Source of the DNA: Vallitalea okinawensis
Lineage (GTDB): Bacteria > Bacillota > Clostridia > Lachnospirales > PQDH01
NCBI RefSeq assembly: GCF_002964605.1
Contig: NZ_PQDH01000009.1
Coordinates: 181,231 to 245,230, forward strand
Direction: 5' to 3'
DNA: 64,000 nucleotides
Below are positions 7,780 through 17,679 of the stretch, piece after piece (the stretch's first letter is position 1; the number at the start of each line of letters is the position of its first letter). The notes beneath the pieces are model-generated. The model was not told where the DNA came from. It did no database searches and saw only the letters and a program-made list of their open reading frames with translations. The translations under genes and the position numbers were made by a program.

Positions 7780-10700
7780 TCAATATCCTTCTACAAATTT
7801 ATTGGCGAAAACAATTCCATCATTGCTGACCTGTAAATGATTCATCATACAATTATATTCTAGAGCTACCTCCTCATCAGATAGGGCTCTATCAAAGATT
7901 TTTAAATAGTGTATGGTACCAATAAACTCATTTGTCGTCAATGAAGGAGTTGATCCATCAGCAGATACTCCTCTGTCCCCGACTCCTAAACCATAGTTAT
8001 CTGTGTCCATTGGCACAAACCCTCTTGCTCCACCAGTTATAGTTTGTTTCTGTTGATTCACCCATAAATAATCTTCATCGTTATTCCAAACACTTGCTAC
8101 AAATGTCTTTTCATTAGGTGTAACAGCTAACGAGCCATCCCATCTCCAATCTGGGTTAATAGCTCTTTGAAAAACGTGACCAGATGAAATACGCCATTCG
8201 TACATTTTCTCTTTACAAGCTATTATTGCTTCACTTTCTACAGATTCAAATGTTATGACTGCTACCATAGAAACATGACCACTTTTTGGCTGTAAGGATT
8301 CGTTATCAGCACATGCCATTGCTACATTTCCATCAAAGTAGACATTATCTGTTTTTATTACTGCTCCATAATTAGTAAGATGATTTCCACTACCACTATA
8401 ATCCTTTACATCTCCATTTAGCGGGTAAAACGCCATAAGTGAGTCATCAACAATACCGACTTCACTGATATTATTAGCCTCCACACTCCCCTTATCAGTT
8501 ACTTCAAAGTTATCCTTAGTAAACATTGTACTTTGACCAACATGATCTACGTTATAAAACTTGATATTTTTAAACAATGTTGTTGCACCAGTTGCATTTC
8601 GATTCATTAAAAATCCTACTCTTATATATTCCGTGCCATATCTCATACTACTTACTGATGGTGTTGTTGACGTATACGCAGCTCTAAATTGCCAGTTATC
8701 TAAATCCGTTGCTAAATTACCTCCACCAATATAACTATAAGAACCTCCTGCATAGGAGTTACATGCTTTGCTACCCGCCGGTATTGTAACACCACTATAG
8801 GTAGTTTGTAGTCGAATTCTATTGTTGGTTTTATCCACTTCTACAATAGATTGATGCCTCGTTGAGTAAGTATATGCAGGATAATCATCGGAATCAAGCC
8901 ACATGGATAATGATTTAGCATGATGATAATTCGTAGTACTATCATCCCACCAATTAGTAGTATCTGATAAATACACCCAATCATCACCTGCTTTTAAGTC
9001 TTGTGCTAATGTTGTATATGTGTTGGGGTAATGAGCTACATCCCAGTGGTTAATAAATCTCTTATTCTTATCATAACAAGCCATAAAAAAGTAATATTTA
9101 GATGTGACATCCTTCCCTTTAATCATTCCCTCTAGTTTATATTTATCCCATGAATCAAGTCCATTCCCATTTATTTTTATAAATTCATCAGTACTAAATC
9201 CCGTTGCTCCACTGTTTTTTGAAAAAGCTCCTTCCGTAGAATCATAAGTGCAATTTGCAGAAGTCCAGTTTGTAATGTCTCCAAATTCGCCACACCCATT
9301 AAGGACTAAATTAGTATTTCGTATAGATTCATCCCAAGCCGAGTTTATCTGTATATTATCACAATGAAAATTAGCTTTATCATCAATTTCAGCTCTAGTC
9401 TCATACAAATCCAGTACATCCTCTGATGACAATGCAGTAGCATATATTCTAGCATCATCTAATTCTCCACCATGACCACCATAACTTGTAGACCAAGCAG
9501 AACCAACATAATATTTTCTAAATGTTTCTAGATGATAAATATTGGACACATTATGAGTACCACAAACTACACCATCTACATACTGAATCAGGTCACCAGT
9601 ATCTCCATCATATGTAATAACCCAATTATGCCAATTACCATCGTAAATACCATAATTCCCTTCAGTCCAAGCAGTATAATTACTAGAATCATAGTAATAA
9701 ATAAGACCACTACGTTCATTTATACCAGATGAAGGACCCATTGCACATAAATTTGCCCATCCAAAAGGATAAATATTATTTGTACTTTGTCTTGATTTAT
9801 CTCCTTTGATCCATGCACATATTGTAAACTGTTTAGGAACATAAAGAGCTTTTTTACTTATTATATTTCTATATACGCCATCAACTGTAACTTGGTTATC
9901 ATAGCTATAGCATCCCTTTCCTAGCTTACTATTTGTAGTCCACTGAGGAGGAAGTCCTGCATCAGGAGATGTGAGTTCACCATCGTTCCCAAAGCCACTT
10001 ATATCTCTGATTGTATTATAATCTCTTATATCTTCTGTAAACGGAGTATTATGGTCATTCTCTTCTATTTGAAGATTTTCTATCACTATAGTATCCCCTG
10101 CTTTTGTATCTAAAGGATTATGAAAAATCCAATTACTTGATGCATGAGTATACTCACAAACAAATTCAAAATAACCTGTATAGGGGTCAATATAAGAATG
10201 ATGTACTATACCTGAATAAGTAGTTGGTGCTCTATATGGAAAAGCCATATAAACCCCATTTTTTTTAAAATAACCTGATATAGCAAGTGTTTTATTTGAC
10301 AAGGTATATTCACTTATAGTTAATGTTAAATACTGAGATGAACTATTCATAACCATTATAAAGTTATGCCCATTTCTTATTAAGTTATGATACGTTGCAT
10401 ATGCTGATATTGTATTATTGGTTACTATATTTTCTGTAGGTTCAACAAACTGATTAAACGTATAATGCAATATCTTCGCCTTCGCCAGTTCCTTTATCTC
10501 TTGATCTGAAATAGCTTCATCATATACTCTAACATCATTCATCTTACAGGCAGGTCGATAATGTGACCCGCCAAGATTGCTTGTTGACCAAGCAAATAGA
10601 CATATATAATCAGATACACATTTCATATCATAGGACTGAGTTTTTTCGATCTCTCCGTTTACCCACAAGGTAAACTCCATTTTATCTTTTTCATACCTCA

Positions 10701-11127
10701 TTACCAAATGAGACCATTTGTTATGTATATTCGTTGTTCCATAATAAGAATGATATGTTCTATTTGTTCCCGTTCCAGTATTACAACTTATCCTTACATC
10801 CGTATTAGATATATGCTTTAACGTTATCCCTGCACCAGTATAATCAGTATGACTATGATTAGTTACCAATCCATTGGCAGTTCCACTATGATATAAAGAT
10901 GATTTAACCCAGCAAGCAAATGTGAAATCTCCATCTAACAGAACTTTACGCTCAGAACGCAAATAGTCTGTTCCATCATTCATCTCTTTTCGTTCGTAAC
11001 ACTTACCAATCTTACCGCTATCATTATTATTTAGCTTACCGCTATTATTGTAGTAAGTTAAATGGTTGTTCTTTCCGCTATAATCAGTTAAATCCCCATT
11101 AAGAGGATAGTGTGCAATTAGACCCAT
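7780..11127 (-). CDS. Large LamG/concanavalin-like tail protein (cassette B)
   Basis: A 1115-residue protein with at least three LamG-like jelly-roll lectin domains. Each begins with a motif such as LIAHYPLNGDLTDYSGKNNH (start), HYTFNQ (about 220), and LMAFYPLNGDVKDYSG (about 880), and contains the GGSHYRPACKMNDVRVYDEAIS or GGELDDARIYATALSSEDV ending typical of this fold. Carbohydrate-binding modules of this type in phage tails usually bind surface glycans. RBS AGGAGGAG before the ATG. It is the counterpart of the 966-residue protein at 14765-17665 in cassette A. The different lengths and sequences suggest different targets. Confidence 0.75.
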   Translation of the reverse strand: MGLIAHYPLNGDLTDYSGKNNHLTYYNNSGKLNNNDSGKIGKCYERKEMNDGTDYLRSERKVLLDGDFTFACWVKSSLYHSGTANGLVTNHSHTDYTGAGITLKHISNTDVRISCNTGTGTNRTYHSYYGTTNIHNKWSHLVMRYEKDKMEFTLWVNGEIEKTQSYDMKCVSDYICLFAWSTSNLGGSHYRPACKMNDVRVYDEAISDQEIKELAKAKILHYTFNQFVEPTENIVTNNTISAYATYHNLIRNGHNFIMVMNSSSQYLTLTISEYTLSNKTLAISGYFKKNGVYMAFPYRAPTTYSGIVHHSYIDPYTGYFEFVCEYTHASSNWIFHNPLDTKAGDTIVIENLQIEENDHNTPFTEDIRDYNTIRDISGFGNDGELTSPDAGLPPQWTTNSKLGKGCYSYDNQVTVDGVYRNIISKKALYVPKQFTICAWIKGDKSRQSTNNIYPFGWANLCAMGPSSGINERSGLIYYYDSSNYTAWTEGNYGIYDGNWHNWVITYDGDTGDLIQYVDGVVCGTHNVSNIYHLETFRKYYVGSAWSTSYGGHGGELDDARIYATALSSEDVLDLYETRAEIDDKANFHCDNIQINSAWDESIRNTNLVLNGCGEFGDITNWTSANCTYDSTEGAFSKNSGATGFSTDEFIKINGNGLDSWDKYKLEGMIKGKDVTSKYYFFMACYDKNKRFINHWDVAHYPNTYTTLAQDLKAGDDWVYLSDTTNWWDDSTTNYHHAKSLSMWLDSDDYPAYTYSTRHQSIVEVDKTNNRIRLQTTYSGVTIPAGSKACNSYAGGSYSYIGGGNLATDLDNWQFRAAYTSTTPSVSSMRYGTEYIRVGFLMNRNATGATTLFKNIKFYNVDHVGQSTMFTKDNFEVTDKGSVEANNISEVGIVDDSLMAFYPLNGDVKDYSGSGNHLTNYGAVIKTDNVYFDGNVAMACADNESLQPKSGHVSMVAVITFESVESEAIIACKEKMYEWRISSGHVFQRAINPDWRWDGSLAVTPNEKTFVASVWNNDEDYLWVNQQKQTITGGARGFVPMDTDNYGLGVGDRGVSADGSTPSLTTNEFIGTIHYLKIFDRALSDEEVALEYNCMMNHLQVSNDGIVFANKFVEGY

Positions 11128-11136
11128 TTTCTCCTC

Positions 11137-13377
11137 CTAAACGAATTTAAATTTCATTGATTTTGAAATCTCATCGTATTCTATAGTACCTTTGTTGAGT
11201 GTTACTTTACCTTTAACTTCAATATCGCCACTTCTATTTAATTTGAATTTCCAATTTGAATCATCGTGTGACCATATACCAAAATTACCATCACCTATAC
11301 TTGCACTTGGCGCTCCTGCATACCAAGACCAACCATTTGGCGATGTACTTTCTGTTGACTTCCAAGTCACACTTGCACCTACAGCACCGTTATTCTCTAA
11401 GGTCAACATTCCCCCACCAGCAACATTATCCCAACTTGATGTACTTATATTTAATTCTCCAGTAAAATCAACACTACCATCATAACTAAATTCATGAAGA
11501 TTGCCATTTACATTAATATATAAATTCTTTTCACCGATAGTCCCTATGTAACCTGCATCTGAGAAATATATTTCATTTTGATCGAAACCTAATGTATCTC
11601 CAACCTTAAGCCACGCATTATCTATATTATTACCACCAATAGTACCACCAGTACTGCCAATAGTGATTTGACCATTAGTAGTCCCACCAGTCAGAGGTAA
11701 GTAATTGGCTGGATTAAAGTTACCTTCATGGTATAGCTTATTACCTTCCAGCCTTATTTCTAAAGGGTTTGTTTCATTATTATTTTTATGTATATTCCAC
11801 ACGCCATCTCTGACATATGTTTTAATACCAGTGCCTGCTGAATTAAGATCGTCATAATCTCCTAGATAGAAATACTTATTAGGATATAGATTGCTATCGA
11901 AGTATGTTATACCAGTTACCACACCACCGGATTTAGGCAAATAATCTGCTGGATTAAAATTACCTTCATGATATACTTCATTTGGTATTTGTTCTATCTT
12001 CAGTTTTCCATCTGTACCCAATTCAGCAAGTCCATTAGGATGACCTTTGCTCTCTATAATTGCTATCTGATAATCGGTTACAAATCGATGATCGGTATCT
12101 GTAATGATATCTATAGCCTCTTTAGAGGGAACACCTTGGACAATTAGTTTATAGTTAACTCCATCATCAGCAGGAGTTAATCCTGTTACCTTGTTGAGAA
12201 CTAAATATGTATTTCCTTCATACATGACTTTGTTCTGTGGAAAATATGTAGTCGTTTCACTATAATCCTCATACACACTTACTCTTAGTTTAAGGTCATC
12301 CATTTCATCAATCTTGCCGTTGGCTTCTGATATATCTCCTCGAAGAACTGTATGTCCAACATTTGCTTCTGCAATAACAGCGTTAAGTTCACTTTGTTTG
12401 GTAGCGGCTGTAGTAATTACCGTATTAAGCTCGGTCTCTTTTGTTGCAGTGTAAACATCCAATTCTGTCTTTTTAGTGATACTATAATTATCAAGTTCTT
12501 GAACTATCTGCGTCTTTTTATTGTCGATAGAGGTAGTAATCTCCTCTTGCTTAACCGTCGTATGAGCATTTAGTTCATTAGCTTTATTTGAAGTATACTG
12601 ATTAAGTTCAGACTTCTTCGTACCCGCTGCAGGATTAGCACTATCACCAACGTAATCATTCAGCTCATCTTTTTTTAGGTTTGTATGATTATCAAGTTCT
12701 GATTTTAATATGTTACTTTCGTTAATCTTCCCCTGTAATGCCTGGCAAGAATTATTAGCTTCAATTGTTTGATCCAAAAGTTCTATCTTTTTATTGTCTA
12801 CATTTATTAATGTAGTCTCTAACTGGCTCTTCTTAGTGTCAGCATTATTTAATGCAACGTCTATGTCAATAATTGCTTGATTACTATCGATAAATTTAGT
12901 AACTAAATCAGTCTCTAACCTTTGCCCTTCGGCTACTGTATCACCTAGATTTGATAAATCAGCGTTAGCTTGCTCTACATCTTGGACAATATCCTGAAGA
13001 CTAGTTATAGAACCGTCAACCTCATTCACATCAGTATAGATACGAGAGGCTGGGTACATCATCATTCCGCGGCTATGATAGTTTACCTTTAACTCTTTTC
13101 CTTCCATTGTTGGATGAAGAAAGATTAACCCTAAACCATAATGAACTCTAAAGTCAATCTCTGCAATCTGGATTTCAGTATCTGTAGGGTCAATCTCTCT
13201 TAAACCAGTTCCTCCACCTTTTATACTCACCCCGAAAAACTCATCTGGGATCTCTAATAGTGTTATCTTGTTATTTATTACAGTATGTGCTTCATCAATA
13301 ACAGGAATAGATTGTCTATTTCCATCCTCATCAACATTCCAGATTATTCGAAGCGCTTTATTCACTTTTTCAATCAC
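11137..13377 (-). CDS. Tail fibre shaft protein with BppU-like N-terminus (cassette B)
   Basis: A 746-residue fibre. The N-terminal 130 residues (ALRIIWNVDEDGNRQSIPV.., YPASRIYTDVNEVDGSITSLQD) form an attachment domain closely similar to that of the 1441-residue fibre of cassette A. Residues about 130-370 are a coiled region of short repeats ending K-x-x-EL, including one copy of a YVGDxxNPAxGTKK element. The C-terminal half contains repeated LYHEGNFNPADYLP segments typical of phage fibres. GTG start at 13377 with TTAGGTGAT upstream. It probably carries the following LamG protein at its tip. Confidence 0.75.
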   Translation of the reverse strand: MIEKVNKALRIIWNVDEDGNRQSIPVIDEAHTVINNKITLLEIPDEFFGVSIKGGGTGLREIDPTDTEIQIAEIDFRVHYGLGLIFLHPTMEGKELKVNYHSRGMMMYPASRIYTDVNEVDGSITSLQDIVQDVEQANADLSNLGDTVAEGQRLETDLVTKFIDSNQAIIDIDVALNNADTKKSQLETTLINVDNKKIELLDQTIEANNSCQALQGKINESNILKSELDNHTNLKKDELNDYVGDSANPAAGTKKSELNQYTSNKANELNAHTTVKQEEITTSIDNKKTQIVQELDNYSITKKTELDVYTATKETELNTVITTAATKQSELNAVIAEANVGHTVLRGDISEANGKIDEMDDLKLRVSVYEDYSETTTYFPQNKVMYEGNTYLVLNKVTGLTPADDGVNYKLIVQGVPSKEAIDIITDTDHRFVTDYQIAIIESKGHPNGLAELGTDGKLKIEQIPNEVYHEGNFNPADYLPKSGGVVTGITYFDSNLYPNKYFYLGDYDDLNSAGTGIKTYVRDGVWNIHKNNNETNPLEIRLEGNKLYHEGNFNPANYLPLTGGTTNGQITIGSTGGTIGGNNIDNAWLKVGDTLGFDQNEIYFSDAGYIGTIGEKNLYINVNGNLHEFSYDGSVDFTGELNISTSSWDNVAGGGMLTLENNGAVGASVTWKSTESTSPNGWSWYAGAPSASIGDGNFGIWSHDDSNWKFKLNRSGDIEVKGKVTLNKGTIEYDEISKSMKFKFV

Positions 13378-13385
13378 ACTATCAC

Positions 13386-13613
13386 CTAACCTTTAGTTTT
13401 TGTTGTTTTACTAACAATATGATCAATTGCATTTAGTCCATTTACACCTGCAACACAGTATGCTAGTGTTTTAAGCACTTCTGCAAAGGTTTCATCCACG
13501 AATCCCTTTATGTAGTACGTTAACCAAAGTGTAATAAAGCAACCAAATAACCCAAATATCAGCATAGACTTATTGGATTCATCAATGCTAAAGCCATCTT
13601 TCCAGAAACTCAT
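13386..13613 (-). CDS. Phage holin-like small membrane protein
   Basis: A 75-residue protein; I take the ATG at 13613 as start because it follows a perfect GGAGGTGAT site, whereas a longer reading to 13712 has no such site. It has a charged N-terminus (MSFWKDGFSIDESNK), two membrane segments (about 18-34 and 43-58) and a basic tail ending KTTKTKG, the layout of small class II holins of Firmicutes phages. It lies between fibre cassettes A and B. The normal partner, an amidase gene, is 7 kb downstream beyond cassette B. Confidence 0.7.
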   Translation of the reverse strand: MSFWKDGFSIDESNKSMLIFGLFGCFITLWLTYYIKGFVDETFAEVLKTLAYCVAGVNGLNAIDHIVSKTTKTKG

Positions 13614-13641
13614 ATTATCACCTCCATTTTTATATTTTGTT

Positions 13642-14379
13642 TTATATAATAAAACAAAATATTTTTTTAATCTCACAACTATATATGGTATCAGCATTAC
13701 CCGTATAAACATTTCTAGACTTTAATCTTAAATTAAATGTTAAATTAGTTCCTGTCATTACAACATCTTCAATATCAATCATCAGCATTGTTAATTGTGA
13801 ATTATAATAAAATCTTGCTTCAGCAGTGTCATTAATTGAATTTCCAAGCATCCAGAAGATATAAGGGTTAAATGAAAAGGGTTCATTTGATTTGGGAATA
13901 TTTATCTCTATATCAACTTCTACTTTAATTCCAATTAATTCATTGTACTGTATCGAATGAGGTATATTTACATTAGTAGTCGTCCACACATCAGAGCTTG
14001 TATTATTTACAGTTGGGATATTTATAGGTATATCATCATTAGTTACAAGTTGTGATTGTATTGAACTAGCTGATAACGAATATGTCCCAACCTTACCGAA
14101 AATATTGACACCTTTTTTAATATTAGCTTCTATCCAATCATCGTCAGTGTAACATAAGTATGAACCATCAGTATAGAAACCATCAACAGGTGGACTTATT
14201 CTAATTTGATTTCCACTTTTAATCAAAGTGTCTGCTGTATATATTCCACTATACATAGGCATCGTCCCAGTCACCTTATTACCATCAATATAAGCAGTTT
14301 TACCACCAAAAATATCTCCTGCAACTGCAGTCGCATCAGATGTGTCAGTTCCACCGCCACTATTAACTTTACCTATCAT
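13642..14379 (-). CDS. Tail fibre protein with GKTAY-type N-terminal motif (cassette A)
   Basis: A 245-residue protein. The N-terminus has DATAVAGDIFGGKTAYIDGNKVTGTMP, a motif widespread in Gram-positive phage tail fibre and baseplate proteins; residues 100-245 form a beta-rich C-terminal domain of unknown family. The start ATG follows the preceding gene's stop codon directly (TAA-ATG) and uses a GGTGGTGAG site inside that gene, so translation is coupled. Likely role: distal fibre element or adhesin of cassette A. Confidence 0.6.
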   Translation of the reverse strand: MIGKVNSGGGTDTSDATAVAGDIFGGKTAYIDGNKVTGTMPMYSGIYTADTLIKSGNQIRISPPVDGFYTDGSYLCYTDDDWIEANIKKGVNIFGKVGTYSLSASSIQSQLVTNDDIPINIPTVNNTSSDVWTTTNVNIPHSIQYNELIGIKVEVDIEINIPKSNEPFSFNPYIFWMLGNSINDTAEARFYYNSQLTMLMIDIEDVVMTGTNLTFNLRLKSRNVYTGNADTIYSCEIKKIFCFII

Positions 14380-14715
14380 TTATCTCACCACCTTTTCAAG
14401 ATAAACTATAACTGCAAAATTATCTGTTGGTTGTTTTTCTGTATAATACTCCCATGTACCATCACCTGTACTGTTAGTATATGACTGTCCATGTTTGGAC
14501 ATTTTCTTTGCTTCGTCAATATTATTTGGATAAACATCTACCCTTGTATTTGAATCTACACCACTAAAATTTGATATAGTTGCTTTAAAGTAACTACCAC
14601 TTGCAGAGAACCATGTGCTATCTAAAGTAAACTGCTGACCATGCTTAAGACCACTATTTCCAGTATGTAATGCTAAGTTTCCACCAATGGTAGTACCACC
14701 TCTTAAATCAGCCAT
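14380..14715 (-). CDS. Short tail fibre protein (cassette A)
   Basis: A 111-residue protein starting ADLRGGTTIGGNLALHTGNSG, a sequence pattern often seen near the C-terminal end of long phage fibres, here as its own gene. The remainder is predicted beta structure with no enzyme motif. It ends where the next gene begins and follows the LamG gene by 49 nt. Its place in cassette A corresponds to the 125-residue protein of cassette B. Confidence 0.55.
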   Translation of the reverse strand: MADLRGGTTIGGNLALHTGNSGLKHGQQFTLDSTWFSASGSYFKATISNFSGVDSNTRVDVYPNNIDEAKKMSKHGQSYTNSTGDGTWEYYTEKQPTDNFAVIVYLEKVVR

Positions 14716-14764
14716 TTTATCACCCTTTCTTTAAATAAATCTATTAACAAAAGAATATTTTCAT

Positions 14765-17665
14765 TTATAAGGTTGCGCCCTCAATAATTTTATTTTGTAT
14801 TGTGACACTGCTTTGTTTATCCCTCATGAATGTATTACGAATTTCATCAATTTCTGTACTGCTTAATGCTCTAGTTGGTGCAACAATTAAGTCTTTGAAA
14901 TAAGTATTACATACACTCGTATTATCCCAACCACCAAGTTTTAAGTCATATCCATATTGATTAACATAATGGTTTGCAGAAGGTATTCCACTTACATCAA
15001 ATGTTTCAGACGCTTTTTCACCATTGTCTAGGTAAAATGACCAAGTAAGATTAATCCCTTCTTTAACAAGCGTTATAAATTGCCACTTATTAAAATAATC
15101 ATTTGGATTTAAAACATAATCACTACCTCTATTTATTGAATTTACCCCAGTTCGTTTACCCCACCAAGCATATCCACCACCAACACTATTACTGTTACAG
15201 CCAATGCTTTCTATACTATAACCTGTCAAATTATCTGTGGATGTACCTATAGGTTTTTTCCAATAAGAAATAGTCCAGTCACCATTCCAATTCAACCCAA
15301 TACTTTCATGTAGATTGAACTCTAGGTGCGATGTACCTCTAGTACCAAATGCATATGGAACATTAAAAGGTTTTTCCTCTATTTGGAGATTATCAATTGT
15401 TACAATGTCTCCTATTTCTTTTGCATTTGTAGCAGAATGAAATAACCATCCATTACTAGCATCTGCATCAACCTGTACAACAGCTTCAAAATATCCTGTT
15501 AATGGATTTGAATGCATATAAATTGTATTATATCCTGCATATGTTGATATCTTAGAATTTGAACTCGCTTTATAATCTGTTGGAACACCATTGATACGCA
15601 TATACCCACTCACTGCTATTGTTTTTCCTTGTTCTGGATAAAGTGATGTTGCTCTCATAACTAAATATCCATTTGTATTGATTGTCTCTCTGGTTATCCT
15701 ATTTCCTGTTTGGAAAAATGTAGAATAACCTGTGTATGGTGTAATATCCCCTACATCTCCATAGTTAGTTGTAGCAGTACCCACCCATGCACCACCATTT
15801 TCATAAACCACATTATCTTCCGATACTGCACTATTTCTTTTATTTTTATCATATATATCATTTGATAATGGATAATAATATGCGCCTATAGGTATTGATG
15901 GATTTTCATTTACTTCATTCACCTTAATGTCTCCATTTTTTGTAAATTGTAAGTTTGAAGCTGTTAACTTTTTAATCTGTTCATCAGTCAGATATTTGTC
16001 ATATATGCTAAAATTTCTTAATTGCATATTTGCTTGTAGCCCTGTACTAGAACTCAAGTTACCATTCCAACTTCCCAGATAAAAATTTACAGGGTTATTT
16101 TGAGGTAGTTTTGTAGTTGTATATGATTTAATATCACCATTTAAACACTGTTTATATTCACCATTACCCCATGTAACTATATAACTATTCCATCCTTTTG
16201 GTATGTCAGCATCTAGCCAACCTGATGGATGAAATGAATCATTTATATTAGAAAATCTAGTAGACAGTCCTAATGTATTATGATAACAAATATTTATTTT
16301 ATCGCTTTCATGATCAACAGATCTTGAAGTAGAATGCGTTATCATCATCCATTTGTCTGTAGAAGAATATTTTTCACCATCCCAATAGAAATTAATTGCT
16401 ATAGCACCGTTTTGAATGTTTATTAAATCGGGGTCTAATTCACATAAAGGATAGCCTCTACTTCCCTCTACAGATAAAGTAGCAAAAGCTTTAGCCTCCA
16501 TCTGCGGACAACAAAACCAAGTCCGTTGAAGATCCCCCTGTGGATTACCAAAATAAAAGTGAAATGACAATGAATCAGACTGACTATCCCCAGGATTTAA
16601 GAAACTATTCCAAATTATCTTATGCCATTTACCATCGTTAGGCACTTTTATATATTCGCTACTATATCTACCTGTTTCACTATTGTCTGCTGTGTAGAAC
16701 TTAATTCTAAAGTTAGAATCGAGGGTTTTAATCCACATAGATACCGTATAAGTAGTATTGGGTACTTGTGGTGCGTAATTTCCATAGCAATATAAGTACC
16801 CACTTTGGTCATTAGCATCTATGAAACTAATGACATTAGAGCTTATCCCTACAGGCGGGGCAATGTCATTATATTTAATATCTGTTAGATATCCAGTACT
16901 CCATCCAGTTTTTAAGTCTGTATTCGTTACTATATTCGTTGTAGCATCTTCAACAGCTATTCCATCATTAGTAACAGTACAATTTGAATCATCTGTATCT
17001 GTAATTATTACTCTTAAGTTTCTAATATACACTACCGAATTTGCACTACCATAATAATTGAATAAGCAACCAAAGTGGAACTTATTACATAACCCATTCG
17101 TACTAGTCCAACCACTTGAATAAGAATCTGCTCCATATCTTTCCTTAGTATAATTAACCCATTCTCCTAACGGTAAGTTTACACCACTTGCCATAGAGTA
17201 ATCATAATTTGTAGTATACTTCACACCTTCTTTTGTAAAGCCATATCCACCTGCATATAATCTAGTGTAGTTCCCACCAGACGCCTCATCATTTTCCTGC
17301 ATAATATCAAATGAAAACCTATAGTGTTTATTAGTATCAACTATAATTGGAGTGCTTAACCATAAATAGTTAACACCTTGAATTCTTAACGCTTGTTTAC
17401 CTTCATCCCAACTCATATTAGCTATTGTTCCACTTGTAGCAAACCAACTATTAGGTTCTCGCCAATTAAGAGCCATTGATTCAAATAAGTTCGTATCTCC
17501 TGTTGGATGTTGGATGAGTTGGCGTCCACCTATAATATCAAATGATCCACCTTTCCCATCAAAAGGGAAATGGGCGATTAACCCATCCCTTATCACAGGA
17601 AGTCTTTCATTTATTTCCCCTCGAAGGAGTAAATCTCCATCTTTTAATCTTGCTATTATAGACAT
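14765..17665 (-). CDS. Large LamG/concanavalin-like tail protein (cassette A)
   Basis: A 966-residue protein with LamG-like lectin domains. Visible features are the opening DGLIAHFPFDGKGGSFDIIGG, an internal CBM-like stretch (KTGWSTGYLTDIKYNDIAPP), a LamG end motif (MQLRNFSIYDKYLTDEQIKKL, near 560) and a second LamG domain ending FKDLIVAPTRALSSTEIDEIRN. These folds normally bind glycans, so this is a likely receptor-binding protein of the tail particle. ATG at 17665 with AAGGAGGAG upstream; 15 nt from the fibre shaft gene. Parallel to the 1115-residue protein of cassette B. Confidence 0.75.
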   Translation of the reverse strand: MSIIARLKDGDLLLRGEINERLPVIRDGLIAHFPFDGKGGSFDIIGGRQLIQHPTGDTNLFESMALNWREPNSWFATSGTIANMSWDEGKQALRIQGVNYLWLSTPIIVDTNKHYRFSFDIMQENDEASGGNYTRLYAGGYGFTKEGVKYTTNYDYSMASGVNLPLGEWVNYTKERYGADSYSSGWTSTNGLCNKFHFGCLFNYYGSANSVVYIRNLRVIITDTDDSNCTVTNDGIAVEDATTNIVTNTDLKTGWSTGYLTDIKYNDIAPPVGISSNVISFIDANDQSGYLYCYGNYAPQVPNTTYTVSMWIKTLDSNFRIKFYTADNSETGRYSSEYIKVPNDGKWHKIIWNSFLNPGDSQSDSLSFHFYFGNPQGDLQRTWFCCPQMEAKAFATLSVEGSRGYPLCELDPDLINIQNGAIAINFYWDGEKYSSTDKWMMITHSTSRSVDHESDKINICYHNTLGLSTRFSNINDSFHPSGWLDADIPKGWNSYIVTWGNGEYKQCLNGDIKSYTTTKLPQNNPVNFYLGSWNGNLSSSTGLQANMQLRNFSIYDKYLTDEQIKKLTASNLQFTKNGDIKVNEVNENPSIPIGAYYYPLSNDIYDKNKRNSAVSEDNVVYENGGAWVGTATTNYGDVGDITPYTGYSTFFQTGNRITRETINTNGYLVMRATSLYPEQGKTIAVSGYMRINGVPTDYKASSNSKISTYAGYNTIYMHSNPLTGYFEAVVQVDADASNGWLFHSATNAKEIGDIVTIDNLQIEEKPFNVPYAFGTRGTSHLEFNLHESIGLNWNGDWTISYWKKPIGTSTDNLTGYSIESIGCNSNSVGGGYAWWGKRTGVNSINRGSDYVLNPNDYFNKWQFITLVKEGINLTWSFYLDNGEKASETFDVSGIPSANHYVNQYGYDLKLGGWDNTSVCNTYFKDLIVAPTRALSSTEIDEIRNTFMRDKQSSVTIQNKIIEGATL

Positions 17666-17679
17666 AAAATCACTCCTCC

